The translations under genes were made by a program, and so were the position numbers. The notes under the pieces are model-generated. The model was not told where the DNA came from, searched no databases, and was given only the letters and a program-made list of their open reading frames with translations. Of a stretch of 64,000 nucleotides of DNA, positions 8,909 to 17,100 are shown in pieces. Each line of letters begins with the position of its first letter. Position 1 is the first letter of the stretch. This DNA comes from RPQJ01 sp963698735 (GTDB taxonomy: Bacteria > Pseudomonadota > Gammaproteobacteria > Steroidobacterales > Steroidobacteraceae): NCBI GenBank assembly GCA_963698735.1, contig CAVOSA010000035.1, forward strand, positions 1-64,000, read 5' to 3'.

Positions 8909-10972
8909 TCACGGCGTCGGCGCAGTGGCGGCTTTCGTGCCCGGCATGATTTCGAAAAACTGATCGAAGTTGCCAAGGCACGCCATCAGCTGCTGCAGTA
9001 CGGCGGGATTGCCGGCCAGGGTCGCCCGGCCTGCCTCGGCCTGGGACGCAAAAGTCGCCTTGCGCATCATGACCGGCTCGAGGTCCGAGCGATTGATGGT
9101 GACCGTCAGGTCGGCGTTCGCCGCCTGGTAACCCTCGATGTTGGTCAGCGTCGAGTTGCTGAGTTCGAGCACGTACTTCCCGCCGGTGTCCGGCGTCACG
9201 AGGTTGATCGTGAACGCGAGCCCGTCCGCCTTGCGGCTGTCGAGCAGGACGCCGAGGTAATCGAGCCAGAGGTCGGTCGACATGGCGCGCACCGTGTCGG
9301 GCGATGCGGAGCGCGGCATCAGGCCGGCCGGAATGCCCGAGCGCAGTTCCAGCGCCGCAGCCAGGAAGCTGTTGCGAAGGCTCGAGCTTTCCTTCTGGTA
9401 CCCCATCTGTTCGAAACAGTCGGCGAGCAGGTCCTTGGCTGCCTGGTTCGCGGGCTGTGCATACACCAGCTTGTTGAGCAACTCGATCGCCAGTCGGTAC
9501 TCGCCGGCCGCGTGCAACTCGTGGGACCTGGCGAGAATCTTCCCGGCGCCGCCCATCATCTCGACGTACAGGGGCGCCGAATCGCGCGGCGAGGCCGGCA
9601 CCAGCGTGGCCGGGTTGCCGTCCCAGTACCCCAGGTAGCGATTGATGACCCCGCGGCTGTTGTGCTCCTCCGAGCCATGGTAGCTGCGCGCGGCCCACTT
9701 ATTCTGCAGGCTGGGCGGCAGGTGGTAGACGTTATGAATCTCGTTGATTGTCACGCCCTGGTTGGCCGCGTGCAGTACGTCGTTGTTCAGGTTGGCGTAC
9801 ACGTCGCGCTGGGTGCGCATGACGTCCTGGATGCGGGCGTTGCCCCAGCGCGGCCAGTTGTGGGCGGCGAACATCACTTCGGCCTGCGGGCCGAAGCGGT
9901 ACAAGGCCTCGTTGATGTACTTGGACCAGACCAGCGCGTCGCGCACCAGCGCACCGCGCAGCGTGTAGATGTTGTGGATCGTGGCCGTGATGTTCTCCGC
10001 GGCCCAGAACGCCTTGTACTGCGGGAACCAGGTGTTCATCTCGGCCGGCGCCTCGGTGCCCGGGGTGTTCTGGAACACCATCGTCACGCCGTCGACGACG
10101 ATTTCCTCGATGGCCTTGGTTACCAGCCGTGTCGGCGCGATCAGGCCCGTGGTACCCGTGGACGCCCGCTTGCCTATCGCCTGGTCGACGTGACCGAAGG
10201 GGCTCCGCGGCAGCAGCATTCCGTACTGGTACATCGCGCGGCGGACCATCGCGTTGCCGGCGTACACGTTCTCGGCGACGGCGGCTTCCATGAAGCCGGA
10301 CGGCGCAATGACCTGAACCTTGCCGGACTTCACGTCCGCCTCCTCGACGACGCCGCGCACGCCGCCGAAATGGTCGATGTGCGAATGCGAGTACACGACC
10401 GCCACGACCGGACGCGCGCCGAGCTTTTCATTGGCCAAGGCCAGCGCCGCCGCGGCCGTCTCCTTCGAAACGAGCGGGTCGAAGACGATCCAGCCCGTAT
10501 CGCCGCGGACGAAGCTGATGTTGGAGATGTCGAAGCCGCGCACCTGCCAGATGTGGCCAGGCACGACTTCGTACAGGCCATACTGCGCGTTCAGGACGGC
10601 CTGCCGTTGCAGCGAAGGCTGGATGCTGTCGAAGTCCTGCTGCGACTGGAGAAAAGCGTACTCGCCGAACTGCCAGGCGAGTGCACCCTCCGCCGTCCTG
10701 ATTTCCGTGTAGGCGGGAGCGGCGACGAAACCGCGCTTCGATTCGTCGAAGTCACGCGTGTCCTCGAACGGCAGGGTCGATCGCGCGGCCTGCTGCGACT
10801 CCACCGTGAACTTCGAGGGCGGCTGACCCTTGGGGTGGAAATGTGCAACAGGCGCCGAGGGCACCTGCGTGCCGGGCGAAGTCTTGCTGTCGCGCGCCGC
10901 GGCGGGTAGCGCGCCGACAGCACCGCACAGCAAGAGCAGGAGGAACGTGCTGAGCGACATGGGTCGAGCCAT
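8909..10972 (-). CDS. Alkylsulfatase of the metallo-beta-lactamase fold (SdsA1/BDS1 type)
   Basis: 687 residues with a signal peptide (residues 1-27). The zinc signature HSHIDH is at residues 196-201, followed by GG as in SdsA1. The middle helical segment fits the alkylsulfatase dimerisation domain, and the C-terminal 130 residues (ADLTVTINRSDLEPV onwards) form the SCP2-like hydrophobic-substrate domain. These enzymes hydrolyse primary alkyl sulfates such as SDS to alcohol and sulfate, in the periplasm or outside. The start ATG at 10972 has GGAG about 9 bases upstream. With the arylsulfatase and an anion porin alongside, a role in sulfate-ester scavenging is likely. Confidence 0.88.
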   Translation of the reverse strand: MARPMSLSTFLLLLLCGAVGALPAAARDSKTSPGTQVPSAPVAHFHPKGQPPSKFTVESQQAARSTLPFEDTRDFDESKRGFVAAPAYTEIRTAEGALAWQFGEYAFLQSQQDFDSIQPSLQRQAVLNAQYGLYEVVPGHIWQVRGFDISNISFVRGDTGWIVFDPLVSKETAAAALALANEKLGARPVVAVVYSHSHIDHFGGVRGVVEEADVKSGKVQVIAPSGFMEAAVAENVYAGNAMVRRAMYQYGMLLPRSPFGHVDQAIGKRASTGTTGLIAPTRLVTKAIEEIVVDGVTMVFQNTPGTEAPAEMNTWFPQYKAFWAAENITATIHNIYTLRGALVRDALVWSKYINEALYRFGPQAEVMFAAHNWPRWGNARIQDVMRTQRDVYANLNNDVLHAANQGVTINEIHNVYHLPPSLQNKWAARSYHGSEEHNSRGVINRYLGYWDGNPATLVPASPRDSAPLYVEMMGGAGKILARSHELHAAGEYRLAIELLNKLVYAQPANQAAKDLLADCFEQMGYQKESSSLRNSFLAAALELRSGIPAGLMPRSASPDTVRAMSTDLWLDYLGVLLDSRKADGLAFTINLVTPDTGGKYVLELSNSTLTNIEGYQAANADLTVTINRSDLEPVMMRKATFASQAEAGRATLAGNPAVLQQLMACLGNFDQFFEIMPGTKAATAPTP

Positions 10973-11034
10973 TTGAATTCTCCGCTGCGCTTCGGCACCG
11001 CGCACTGCGTGGCGCGACGAGGTGATTCAATGCG

Positions 11035-12309
11035 TCAGTAAATCCACTGCAGACGCGTGAGCAGCGTCTTCGTGTTGCCGTCGAGACCGAAGCGATCAAG
11101 GTCGATGTTGCCGTAGCCGACGCTGGCCTTCCAGCGGTTGTTGGCCCACCAGTTCACGCCCGCCCACCAGCCATCCATGGTGCCGCCGCGCACCGGGCCA
11201 TCATCGAGGTCCACGTGGCCGTAGCGCCCGATCAGTTCTACAGCGCCCCAGCGACCCTGCGGCAGGATGCGTCGTGCGTAGCCCGCCTTGCGGTCGTACG
11301 GACGATGCTCGCCGGTAAGCACCCAGCTACCCGTGACATACCAGCCATCGAGCGTGGGATCGCGGTCATCGCGGGTGCTCAAGTCCGCACGAACATACTC
11401 GGCAAGCACCGAGTACCCGCCGCTGCTCCACAGCGCCTCGACGCCGGTGTGCCAGGCGTGATCGCCCGGCACTTTGCCGGTGTCGACAAAGTCGTCGGCC
11501 ACGTTGGAGGCCGGCTTGCCGCGGTAGCGCAGCTGGTTGTCCACCGCGCCGTAGTAGCGTGTGCTGACGGCCACGTGCAGGTAGTCGGCGCCATCCCTGG
11601 ACCACACCGGCAGCGCGGTAAGGCGGCCCGCGAAGTCGTTCCCCGAGTCGGACCAGGAATCGCCCTGAACCCACCAGTCGTTGTACCAGCCGACCGCCCA
11701 GGTCGCGCGCTGATCCAGGACGGTATTGCCGAGCGTCGCACCGTCGTTGCGCGAGCGGAAGAACGGGCTCAGCAGGCGCTCGTGGTGCGGCAGGTTGGCG
11801 GCATCGCCGACCATTTCATACACGAACGGCTCCTTGATCTTGCCGAGCGTGAGTGTGCCAATCCTGGGCCCGAGCAGGGTGGAGATACGCACATCGGTCG
11901 TGTTCCAGTCGCTTTCCGAGGTCTGGTCGAAGCCCTTGTACTCATAGCTGAGCATGTAGTTCCAGGTCCGGAACAGCTCGAAGTGCCCGCGCGCCGAGAC
12001 TCGCAGCGAACGCGCCTCAAGCTCGTCCTGCTGGTTGCCGACCTGCTGCTTGCTGGCCGCGTCCTGCTCGAAGCTGGTGTAGTCCATCGGCATCACGACG
12101 AAGCCGAACTTGACCGAGAAGCGATCGTGCTTGTCTTCGTATTGCGCGGACTCGAGTGTCTCGTCCGGCACGATGCTCGACATCGCGAAGTCGTGGTCAT
12201 CCTTGACCAGCTGCTCGGACTCCGGCGTGACGTCGGACTCGACCGACTGTGCGGACCCCGTACCGATGCCTGTGAAGAACACGATCGTCGCGATTAGTGC
12301 CCGCCTCAT
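11035..12309 (-). CDS. OprO/OprP-like anion-selective porin
   Basis: A 424-residue outer-membrane protein with a signal peptide ending at GTGSA, a short linker region and a beta-barrel with alternating aromatic strands ending in LQWIY (C-terminal aromatic, the BAM signal). The sequence FRTWNYMLSYEYKGFDQTS and the C-terminal GWWAGVNWWANNRWKASVGYGNIDLD are typical of OprO/OprP phosphate-selective porins. These form trimeric anion channels. Placement between an arylsulfatase and an alkylsulfatase suggests it admits phosphate or sulfated substrates (inference). A weak hairpin terminator of the arylsulfatase gene lies just upstream. Confidence 0.85.
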   Translation of the reverse strand: MRRALIATIVFFTGIGTGSAQSVESDVTPESEQLVKDDHDFAMSSIVPDETLESAQYEDKHDRFSVKFGFVVMPMDYTSFEQDAASKQQVGNQQDELEARSLRVSARGHFELFRTWNYMLSYEYKGFDQTSESDWNTTDVRISTLLGPRIGTLTLGKIKEPFVYEMVGDAANLPHHERLLSPFFRSRNDGATLGNTVLDQRATWAVGWYNDWWVQGDSWSDSGNDFAGRLTALPVWSRDGADYLHVAVSTRYYGAVDNQLRYRGKPASNVADDFVDTGKVPGDHAWHTGVEALWSSGGYSVLAEYVRADLSTRDDRDPTLDGWYVTGSWVLTGEHRPYDRKAGYARRILPQGRWGAVELIGRYGHVDLDDGPVRGGTMDGWWAGVNWWANNRWKASVGYGNIDLDRFGLDGNTKTLLTRLQWIY

Positions 12310-12391
12310 AGAAGGACCTCACCAGTCATCGTTCTGCTCGCGACTGTACCGTGCCCAGTTGAGAAAAAGCCACGGCGCACCGTTCGGGAAA

Positions 12392-12420
12392 CCGCCTGCG
12401 GGGGGTGGGATTGCAGGCGG
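12392..12420 (-). terminator. Hairpin downstream of the arylsulfatase gene
   Basis: An 8-bp perfect stem (CCGCCTGC at 12392-12399 pairing with GCAGGCGG at 12413-12420) with a 13-base loop. Read on the minus strand it is followed by TTTCCC, so it is a weak rho-independent terminator or an attenuator between the arylsulfatase and porin genes. Confidence 0.5.
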
Positions 12421-12463
12421 CTCCCTCCCGGGCGCCGTGGAGTTTTGGGGTCGCTGCGGCCGA

Positions 12464-14008
12464 CTACTTGTTGGAGCCCGAGGTCACGGCTTCCATGACA
12501 CGATCGAGGTTGAAGCTGCCCGGCTTCTGCCGCGGCGGGAATTCCCGGAAGCTCTGCAGCCACTGGCCGACGTAGGCTCCGGCCGGCGCGATCGCGAACA
12601 TACGCTCCATGTACCAGCGCTGGTACCCCATCGCGTTCTCTTCCTCGGCGCGCTCGAACGGGTCCATGCGCAGGTTGGTCAGCTTGGGCGCACGGAGCAC
12701 GACGAACGGCTCCTGCCACACCTTCAGGCCCTCGGCCTGCTGTTCCAGGAAGGTGATCTTCAGGTTCTCGTAGCGCAGCGCCGCGACGCTGCCGTCGTCG
12801 GTCCAGTAGATGAATTCCTTGCGCGGCCAGGCGGCCTCACCGCGCAGCGCAGGACCGAGGTCGTAGCCGTCGAGGTGCACCTTGTACGTGGTCTTGCCGG
12901 CCTTCCAGCCCTTGAGCGCATCCTGGATGACGGTCGTGTTGCCTGCGGCGGCGACCAGCGTCGGCAACATGTCCTCGTGCGCCCCGATGTCGTTGATGAC
13001 CGTGCCCGGCTTGATGACGCCCGGCCACTTGATCATCGTCGGCACGCGGTAGCCGCCTTCCCACTGCGTGTTCTTCTCGCCGCGGAACATGGTCGTGCCG
13101 CCGTCCGGCCAGGTGAAGGTCTCGGCGCCGTTATCGGTCGAGTACATCACGATCGTGTTCTGGTCGACGCCAAGCGCCTTGAGCTTCGCCAGCACCTGGC
13201 CGACGTGACCGTCGTGCTCGACCATGCCGTCGGCATAGATGCCGAGGCCGGTCTTGCCCTCGGCGTCCGCATGCAGGTGGGTGAAGATGTGCATGCGGGT
13301 GGAGTTCCACCACAGGAAGAACGGCTTGTTCGCCCTGACGGCGCGCTCCATGAAGTCGAGCGCCTTCTCCGTCACTTCGCGGTCGATCGTCTCCATGCGC
13401 TTCTTGGTCAGCGGCCCGGTGTCCGTGATGCGACCGTCGGCGAAGCTGTGGATCACGCCGCGTGGCCCGAACTTCTTCTTGAACTCCGGGTTCTTCGGAT
13501 AGTCGACGTTCTCCGGCTCTTCCTCGGCGTTCAGGTGGTAGAGGTTGCCGAAGAACTCGTCGAAGCCGTGGGCCGTCGGCAGCATCTCGTCGCGGTCGCC
13601 GAGGTGGTTCTTGCCGAACTGACCGGTCACGTAGCCCTGCGCCCGCAGGAAGGTTGCGATGGTCGGGTCGGCCGCCATCATGCCTTCCGGCGCACCCGGC
13701 AGGCCGACCTTGGTGAGTCCGGTGCGGATCGGCGACTGGCCGGTGACAAACGCGGCGCGACCGGCGGTGCAGCTCTGCTGGCCGTACCAGTCGGTAAACA
13801 GCGCACCCTCGGCGGCGATGCTGTCGATGTTGGGCGTCCTGTAACCCATCATGCCGCGGTTGTACGCGCTGATGTTGAAGCCGCCGATGTCGTCACCCCA
13901 GATCACGAGGATGTTCGGCTTCAAGGTCTGCGCCTGGGCGGCCGCGCCCAGCGTGCCCAGTATTGCGAACAACGCGGCACTCAGCAGTCCTGCGAATTTC
14001 TTGTGCAT
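12464..14008 (-). CDS. Secreted Cys-type arylsulfatase
   Basis: A 514-residue sulfatase with signal peptide MHKKFAGLLSAALFAIL, cleaved near AQA. The metal-binding segment ILVIWGDDIGG precedes the sulfatase signature CTAGR at residues 80-84; Cys80 would be converted to formylglycine by FGE or an anaerobic SME, neither of which is in the window. Later motifs (GQFGKNHLGD, the metal-site STDNGAETFTW) agree with bacterial arylsulfatases. The ATG at 14008 was chosen because it starts the signal peptide. It is divergent from a LysR gene, which probably regulates it. Substrate class: sulfate esters, details unknown. Confidence 0.9.
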   Translation of the reverse strand: MHKKFAGLLSAALFAILGTLGAAAQAQTLKPNILVIWGDDIGGFNISAYNRGMMGYRTPNIDSIAAEGALFTDWYGQQSCTAGRAAFVTGQSPIRTGLTKVGLPGAPEGMMAADPTIATFLRAQGYVTGQFGKNHLGDRDEMLPTAHGFDEFFGNLYHLNAEEEPENVDYPKNPEFKKKFGPRGVIHSFADGRITDTGPLTKKRMETIDREVTEKALDFMERAVRANKPFFLWWNSTRMHIFTHLHADAEGKTGLGIYADGMVEHDGHVGQVLAKLKALGVDQNTIVMYSTDNGAETFTWPDGGTTMFRGEKNTQWEGGYRVPTMIKWPGVIKPGTVINDIGAHEDMLPTLVAAAGNTTVIQDALKGWKAGKTTYKVHLDGYDLGPALRGEAAWPRKEFIYWTDDGSVAALRYENLKITFLEQQAEGLKVWQEPFVVLRAPKLTNLRMDPFERAEEENAMGYQRWYMERMFAIAPAGAYVGQWLQSFREFPPRQKPGSFNLDRVMEAVTSGSNK

Positions 14009-14162
14009 GTCGTTTGGAACCCCACCCTTATTGTTCAAAAAGCCTGATGTCTTTGCCGGGCGCAGTGCGCCGGCCGGCCAGGCGGCTCGTCTCGCCGAAA
14101 TATGCTGGCCGCGACGCCATGTGTCCAATGCATGTTTGGCATAGTTGATATACTCTCGGCGC
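14009..14162. promoter_or_regulatory. Divergent arylsulfatase-LysR intergenic region with an imperfect dyad
   Basis: A 154-base region between two divergent genes. Around 14121-14141 there is an imperfect inverted repeat (TGTCCAA, centre TGCATG, then TTTGGCA) whose arms match at 5 of 7 positions. It is a candidate LysR binding box placed close to the regulator's own start. No clear sigma-70 boxes could be assigned. Confidence 0.4.
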
Positions 14163-15200
14163 ATGGCCTTCGAGCTGCAGCAACTGCGCCAAGTCGTCGC
14201 GCTCGCCGAGCACGGCAGCTTCGTGCGCGCGGCTGCACACCTGCACATCAGCCAGCCGGCGCTGTCGCGCAGCATCCAGAACCTGGAGCGTCAGTTCGGC
14301 AGCGAGTTGTTCCTGCGCTCCAGCGGCGGCGTCCTCCCGACCGATCTCGGCCGCCTCTACATCGAACGGGCGCGCGACCTGCTGCGCATGGCGGACGAAC
14401 TCGCGGGCGAAGCGGTCAGGCATGCGGGCCTGCGCACCGGCCGGGTCGATGTCGGCGGTGGACCCTATCCGGCGGAATCCTTCCTCGGCCCGGCGGTGGC
14501 ACGCTTCGTCGAGCAGTTTCCGCGCATTGGCGTGCACCTGCATTCCGGGAACTGGGATGACCTCGTGCAGCTCCTGCGCAGCCGCATGCTGGACTTCTTT
14601 GTTGCCGAAACCAGCCTGCTCTCACGCGAGCCGGACCTCGACGTGGGGCCCACGCAGCTCACCCATCCCGTGTATTTCATCGCGCGCGCCGGGCATCCGC
14701 TTGCGCGTCGCGGCGGCACCGTCCGCGCCACCGACATCTTCGCCTGGCCCTTCGCCACGCCCTCGCGCATTCCGCCACGCGTGCTCGATCCCTTCCTGGC
14801 CGCGCATCGCGCGAGCACCGCCCGCGACGCAATGCCGCGCGCTTTTCCGGCCATCGAATGCAACGGGCTTGCACCGGTGAAGCGCATCGTTGCCTGCTCG
14901 GACACGGTGTCGGCGTCAATCCTGCCGAGCATTGCGACTGAACTGGACAGCGGCCAGTTCGTGTTGCTGGGCACGGAGCCCTGGTTGCACCTGCAGTACG
15001 GTTTGGTGAGCCTGCGCGGCCGGCCATGGACGCAGGCGGCGGAGAAAATGCGCGATTTCACGCTGCAGGCCGAGCAGGAAGCGACCCGGCTGGAACAGCA
15101 ACTGCTCGAGCGGCACGGCCCGGGCGGCGGCTCACGACGCAAGTCGACGCCAAGGCCGAAGCGCGCCCCGGCCCGCGACGGCAGCCGGCGAGTCCGCTAG
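14163..15200 (+). CDS. LysR-family transcriptional regulator
   Basis: 345 residues. The N-terminal winged HTH is clear: FELQQLRQVVALAEHGSF, then AAAHLHISQPALSRSIQNLE as the recognition region. A LysR substrate-binding domain spans about 90-295. The C-terminal tail is Arg/Pro-rich and low in complexity. ATG 14163 is preferred over an in-frame TTG at 14145 because it starts exactly where LysR proteins usually do. Divergent arrangement with the arylsulfatase gene suggests it controls that gene and perhaps the run behind it. The effector is unknown. Confidence 0.88.
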   Translation: MAFELQQLRQVVALAEHGSFVRAAAHLHISQPALSRSIQNLERQFGSELFLRSSGGVLPTDLGRLYIERARDLLRMADELAGEAVRHAGLRTGRVDVGGGPYPAESFLGPAVARFVEQFPRIGVHLHSGNWDDLVQLLRSRMLDFFVAETSLLSREPDLDVGPTQLTHPVYFIARAGHPLARRGGTVRATDIFAWPFATPSRIPPRVLDPFLAAHRASTARDAMPRAFPAIECNGLAPVKRIVACSDTVSASILPSIATELDSGQFVLLGTEPWLHLQYGLVSLRGRPWTQAAEKMRDFTLQAEQEATRLEQQLLERHGPGGGSRRKSTPRPKRAPARDGSRRVR

Positions 15201-15274
15201 ACTTTCCCCGCTGGCATCCTGGTGCTGCGCGCGTCGCGGACGCTGCGGACCCATCAACCCTCGAGGACCATCCG

Positions 15275-15721
15275 ATGTCGACCTTGCGAACGATCGCCCT
15301 GAGTTCCACCTTGCTGGCCACGGGCCTGCTTTCCGGTTGCGGCACCACTCCTCCTGCGCCCAGGGAAGCCACGGCGGCGACCGCCACGAAGCCCGCACGC
15401 GACCTGAGCTATTCGAACAGCTGGCGCATCGAGGTCAGCGAAGGCGCCAACTCCGACGGTGAGATCGTCTTCAACGTGACGCCGAAAGGCGGCACGACGC
15501 AGGTGATCACGGTCAAGATCGACAACGGCACCAGCGAAGACCACGTCGCGCGCGTGATCAAGCGCGCGTTCGAGAAGCAGCTCGACACCAGCAAGTACGA
15601 CATCGAGATCGACGACGGCGAGGACGTGCTGGTGAAGAAGGACCTGACCGAGCCGGTGTTCGCGCTCGAAATCGTCAGCTCGACGGTCAAGAGCGTGCGG
15701 CTGCGCCTGCAGAAGGAATGA
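15275..15721 (+). CDS. Small lipoprotein of unknown function
   Basis: 148 residues. The signal peptide MSTLRTIALSSTLLATGLLSGC has lipobox LSGC, so it is predicted to be lipidated at about residue 22. The mature part is a single compact domain rich in charged residues (SNSWRIEVSEGANSDGEIVF; DTSKYDIEIDDGEDVLVKKDL). I do not recognise a family. The gene ends in an ATGA overlap with the next lipoprotein gene, so the two are translationally coupled and probably work together at the envelope. Confidence 0.72.
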   Translation: MSTLRTIALSSTLLATGLLSGCGTTPPAPREATAATATKPARDLSYSNSWRIEVSEGANSDGEIVFNVTPKGGTTQVITVKIDNGTSEDHVARVIKRAFEKQLDTSKYDIEIDDGEDVLVKKDLTEPVFALEIVSSTVKSVRLRLQKE

Positions 15722-16149
15722 TCGGGCCAATGCATCACGCTCGCCGGCTGCTGGGACTGGTCCTGCTGGTGAGCGGTTGCACGACGAGCCAGGTGATGCC
15801 GGAGCACGGTGGCGGAAGATCGATGTCACATGTGACGGGCACCGTGACCTACCGGGAGCGCATCGCTCTGCCGCCGACGGCCGTGGTCACGGTCAAGCTG
15901 GTCGACGTGTCGCGCGCGGACGCACCGGCGATTGTCATAGGCGAACAGGTCATCCGCCCGGAAGGCCGGCAGGTGCCTTTCGCGTTCTCGATCGCTTACG
16001 ACCGCGTGCAAATCCAGCCGCACTTAACCTATGCGGTGCAGGCGCGGATCGAGGACGGTGGCAGGCTGCTGTTCATCAGTGACCGGATGTATCCGGTGCT
16101 CACGCGGGATGCGCCGAACCACGTCGACATGGTGCTGCGGGGCACCTGA
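15718..16149 (+). CDS. YbaY/YscW-family lipoprotein
   Basis: 143 residues starting at the ATG of an ATGA overlap with the preceding gene (a second ATG at 15730 is possible). Lipobox LVSGC is followed by a beta-rich domain with the pattern GTVTYRERIALPPTAVVTVKLVDVS, ending in the segment LTYAVQARIEDGGRLLFISD. That pattern is characteristic of the YbaY family (related to the YscW pilotin fold). Function in E. coli is a glycine-zipper-linked envelope lipoprotein of unclear role. Its 3' end overlaps the frameshift-extended end of the convergent dehalogenase gene. Confidence 0.78.
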   Translation: MIGPMHHARRLLGLVLLVSGCTTSQVMPEHGGGRSMSHVTGTVTYRERIALPPTAVVTVKLVDVSRADAPAIVIGEQVIRPEGRQVPFAFSIAYDRVQIQPHLTYAVQARIEDGGRLLFISDRMYPVLTRDAPNHVDMVLRGT

Positions 16150-17081
16150 TCTCGGCCAACGCGGCGGCCGCTCAACCAAACCGGTCCAGCGCCGCCCGCG
16201 CGACTTCCTTCGCCCCATTCCTGCACGAAGTGCCCGGCCTCGGCGACTTCCAGCGGTGGCGGGCAGTTGCGGACGAGTTGCCGCAGCGAGTGCATCGCCG
16301 CCGGCGGGATCACGACGTCCTGCATGCCGATGGCCATGAAACTCTGGCCCTGCCATTGCTCACGCCACCACCGGGCCGCGGCCTGGGAGACCTCGGCACC
16401 GTCGGCATCCGGATGATCGCAAACGAGGTTCGGAAATCGTCTTGCACCAGCCTTGAAACGCTGGTCTGGAAACGGCGCGTCGTACGCGGCAGCCTCCGCA
16501 TCCGTCAGGTGTTTGCAACTGCGCTTCATGAGCGAACCGACCCGCAGGTCCGGATTGGCGTTCACCCACGCACGCCAGGCGGCGAAGCCTTCGCCGAGCG
16601 AACGCTTGCCGGTCGCAAGAACCGTGTTCATGACCAGCAGGCGGCTGAACCGTTGCGGGTCATCCATGGGCAGAGTCAGGCCGAGGATGCCGCCCCAGTC
16701 CTGGCACACCAGCGTGACGCTGCTCAAATCGAGCGCGCGGATGAACGCCTGCAGCGAGTTACGGTGCCGGCTGAACGTATACCAGGCATCGTCAACGGGC
16801 TTGTCCGAGCGGCCGAACCCGAACAGGTCGGGCGCCACGACCCGCGCCCCCGCACCGACGAACACGGGAATCATCCTGCGGTACAGGTAACTCCACGTCG
16901 GCTGGCCGTGCAGGCAGAGAAACGTGTGATCGGCAGCGCGCGGGCCCTCGTCGAGGTAGTGCATGCGCAGGCCCTCAAAGCCCGGCAGGTTCTCGATGTA
17001 GTGCGGCGCATAGGGATAGCCCGGCAGACCGCTGAAGCGCTCGTCCGGCGTGCGCAGAACTTCCTGCTGTGTCGCGGCCAT
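16029..17081 (-). CDS. Haloalkane dehalogenase-like alpha/beta hydrolase with a C-terminal frameshift
   Basis: 350 residues as read. The HGQPTWSYLYRR oxyanion loop, nucleophile motif CQDWGG (Asp128 with halide-stabilising Trp129), acid Asp255 (GMQDVVIP) and catalytic His284 (EAGHFVQEW) all match subfamily I haloalkane dehalogenases. After QEWGE the frame leaves the family: removing one base near 16205-16211 restores EEVARAALDRFG and a stop at 16172, giving 302 residues, the normal length. As read, 47 unrelated residues are added, running antisense into the YbaY gene. All catalytic residues precede the shift. It follows the FAD-oxidase gene by 19 bases. SD AAGGA precedes ATG 17081. Confidence 0.8.
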   Translation of the reverse strand: MAATQQEVLRTPDERFSGLPGYPYAPHYIENLPGFEGLRMHYLDEGPRAADHTFLCLHGQPTWSYLYRRMIPVFVGAGARVVAPDLFGFGRSDKPVDDAWYTFSRHRNSLQAFIRALDLSSVTLVCQDWGGILGLTLPMDDPQRFSRLLVMNTVLATGKRSLGEGFAAWRAWVNANPDLRVGSLMKRSCKHLTDAEAAAYDAPFPDQRFKAGARRFPNLVCDHPDADGAEVSQAAARWWREQWQGQSFMAIGMQDVVIPPAAMHSLRQLVRNCPPPLEVAEAGHFVQEWGEGSRAGGAGPVWLSGRRVGRDQVPRSTMSTWFGASRVSTGYIRSLMNSSLPPSSIRACTA

Positions 17082-17100
17082 GCTCGATTCCTTCTACATT

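Noticed and set aside
8873..10909. A 678-codon plus-strand frame opposite the alkylsulfatase
   Set aside because: No motifs and shadow composition; the minus strand has an intact HSHIDH enzyme.
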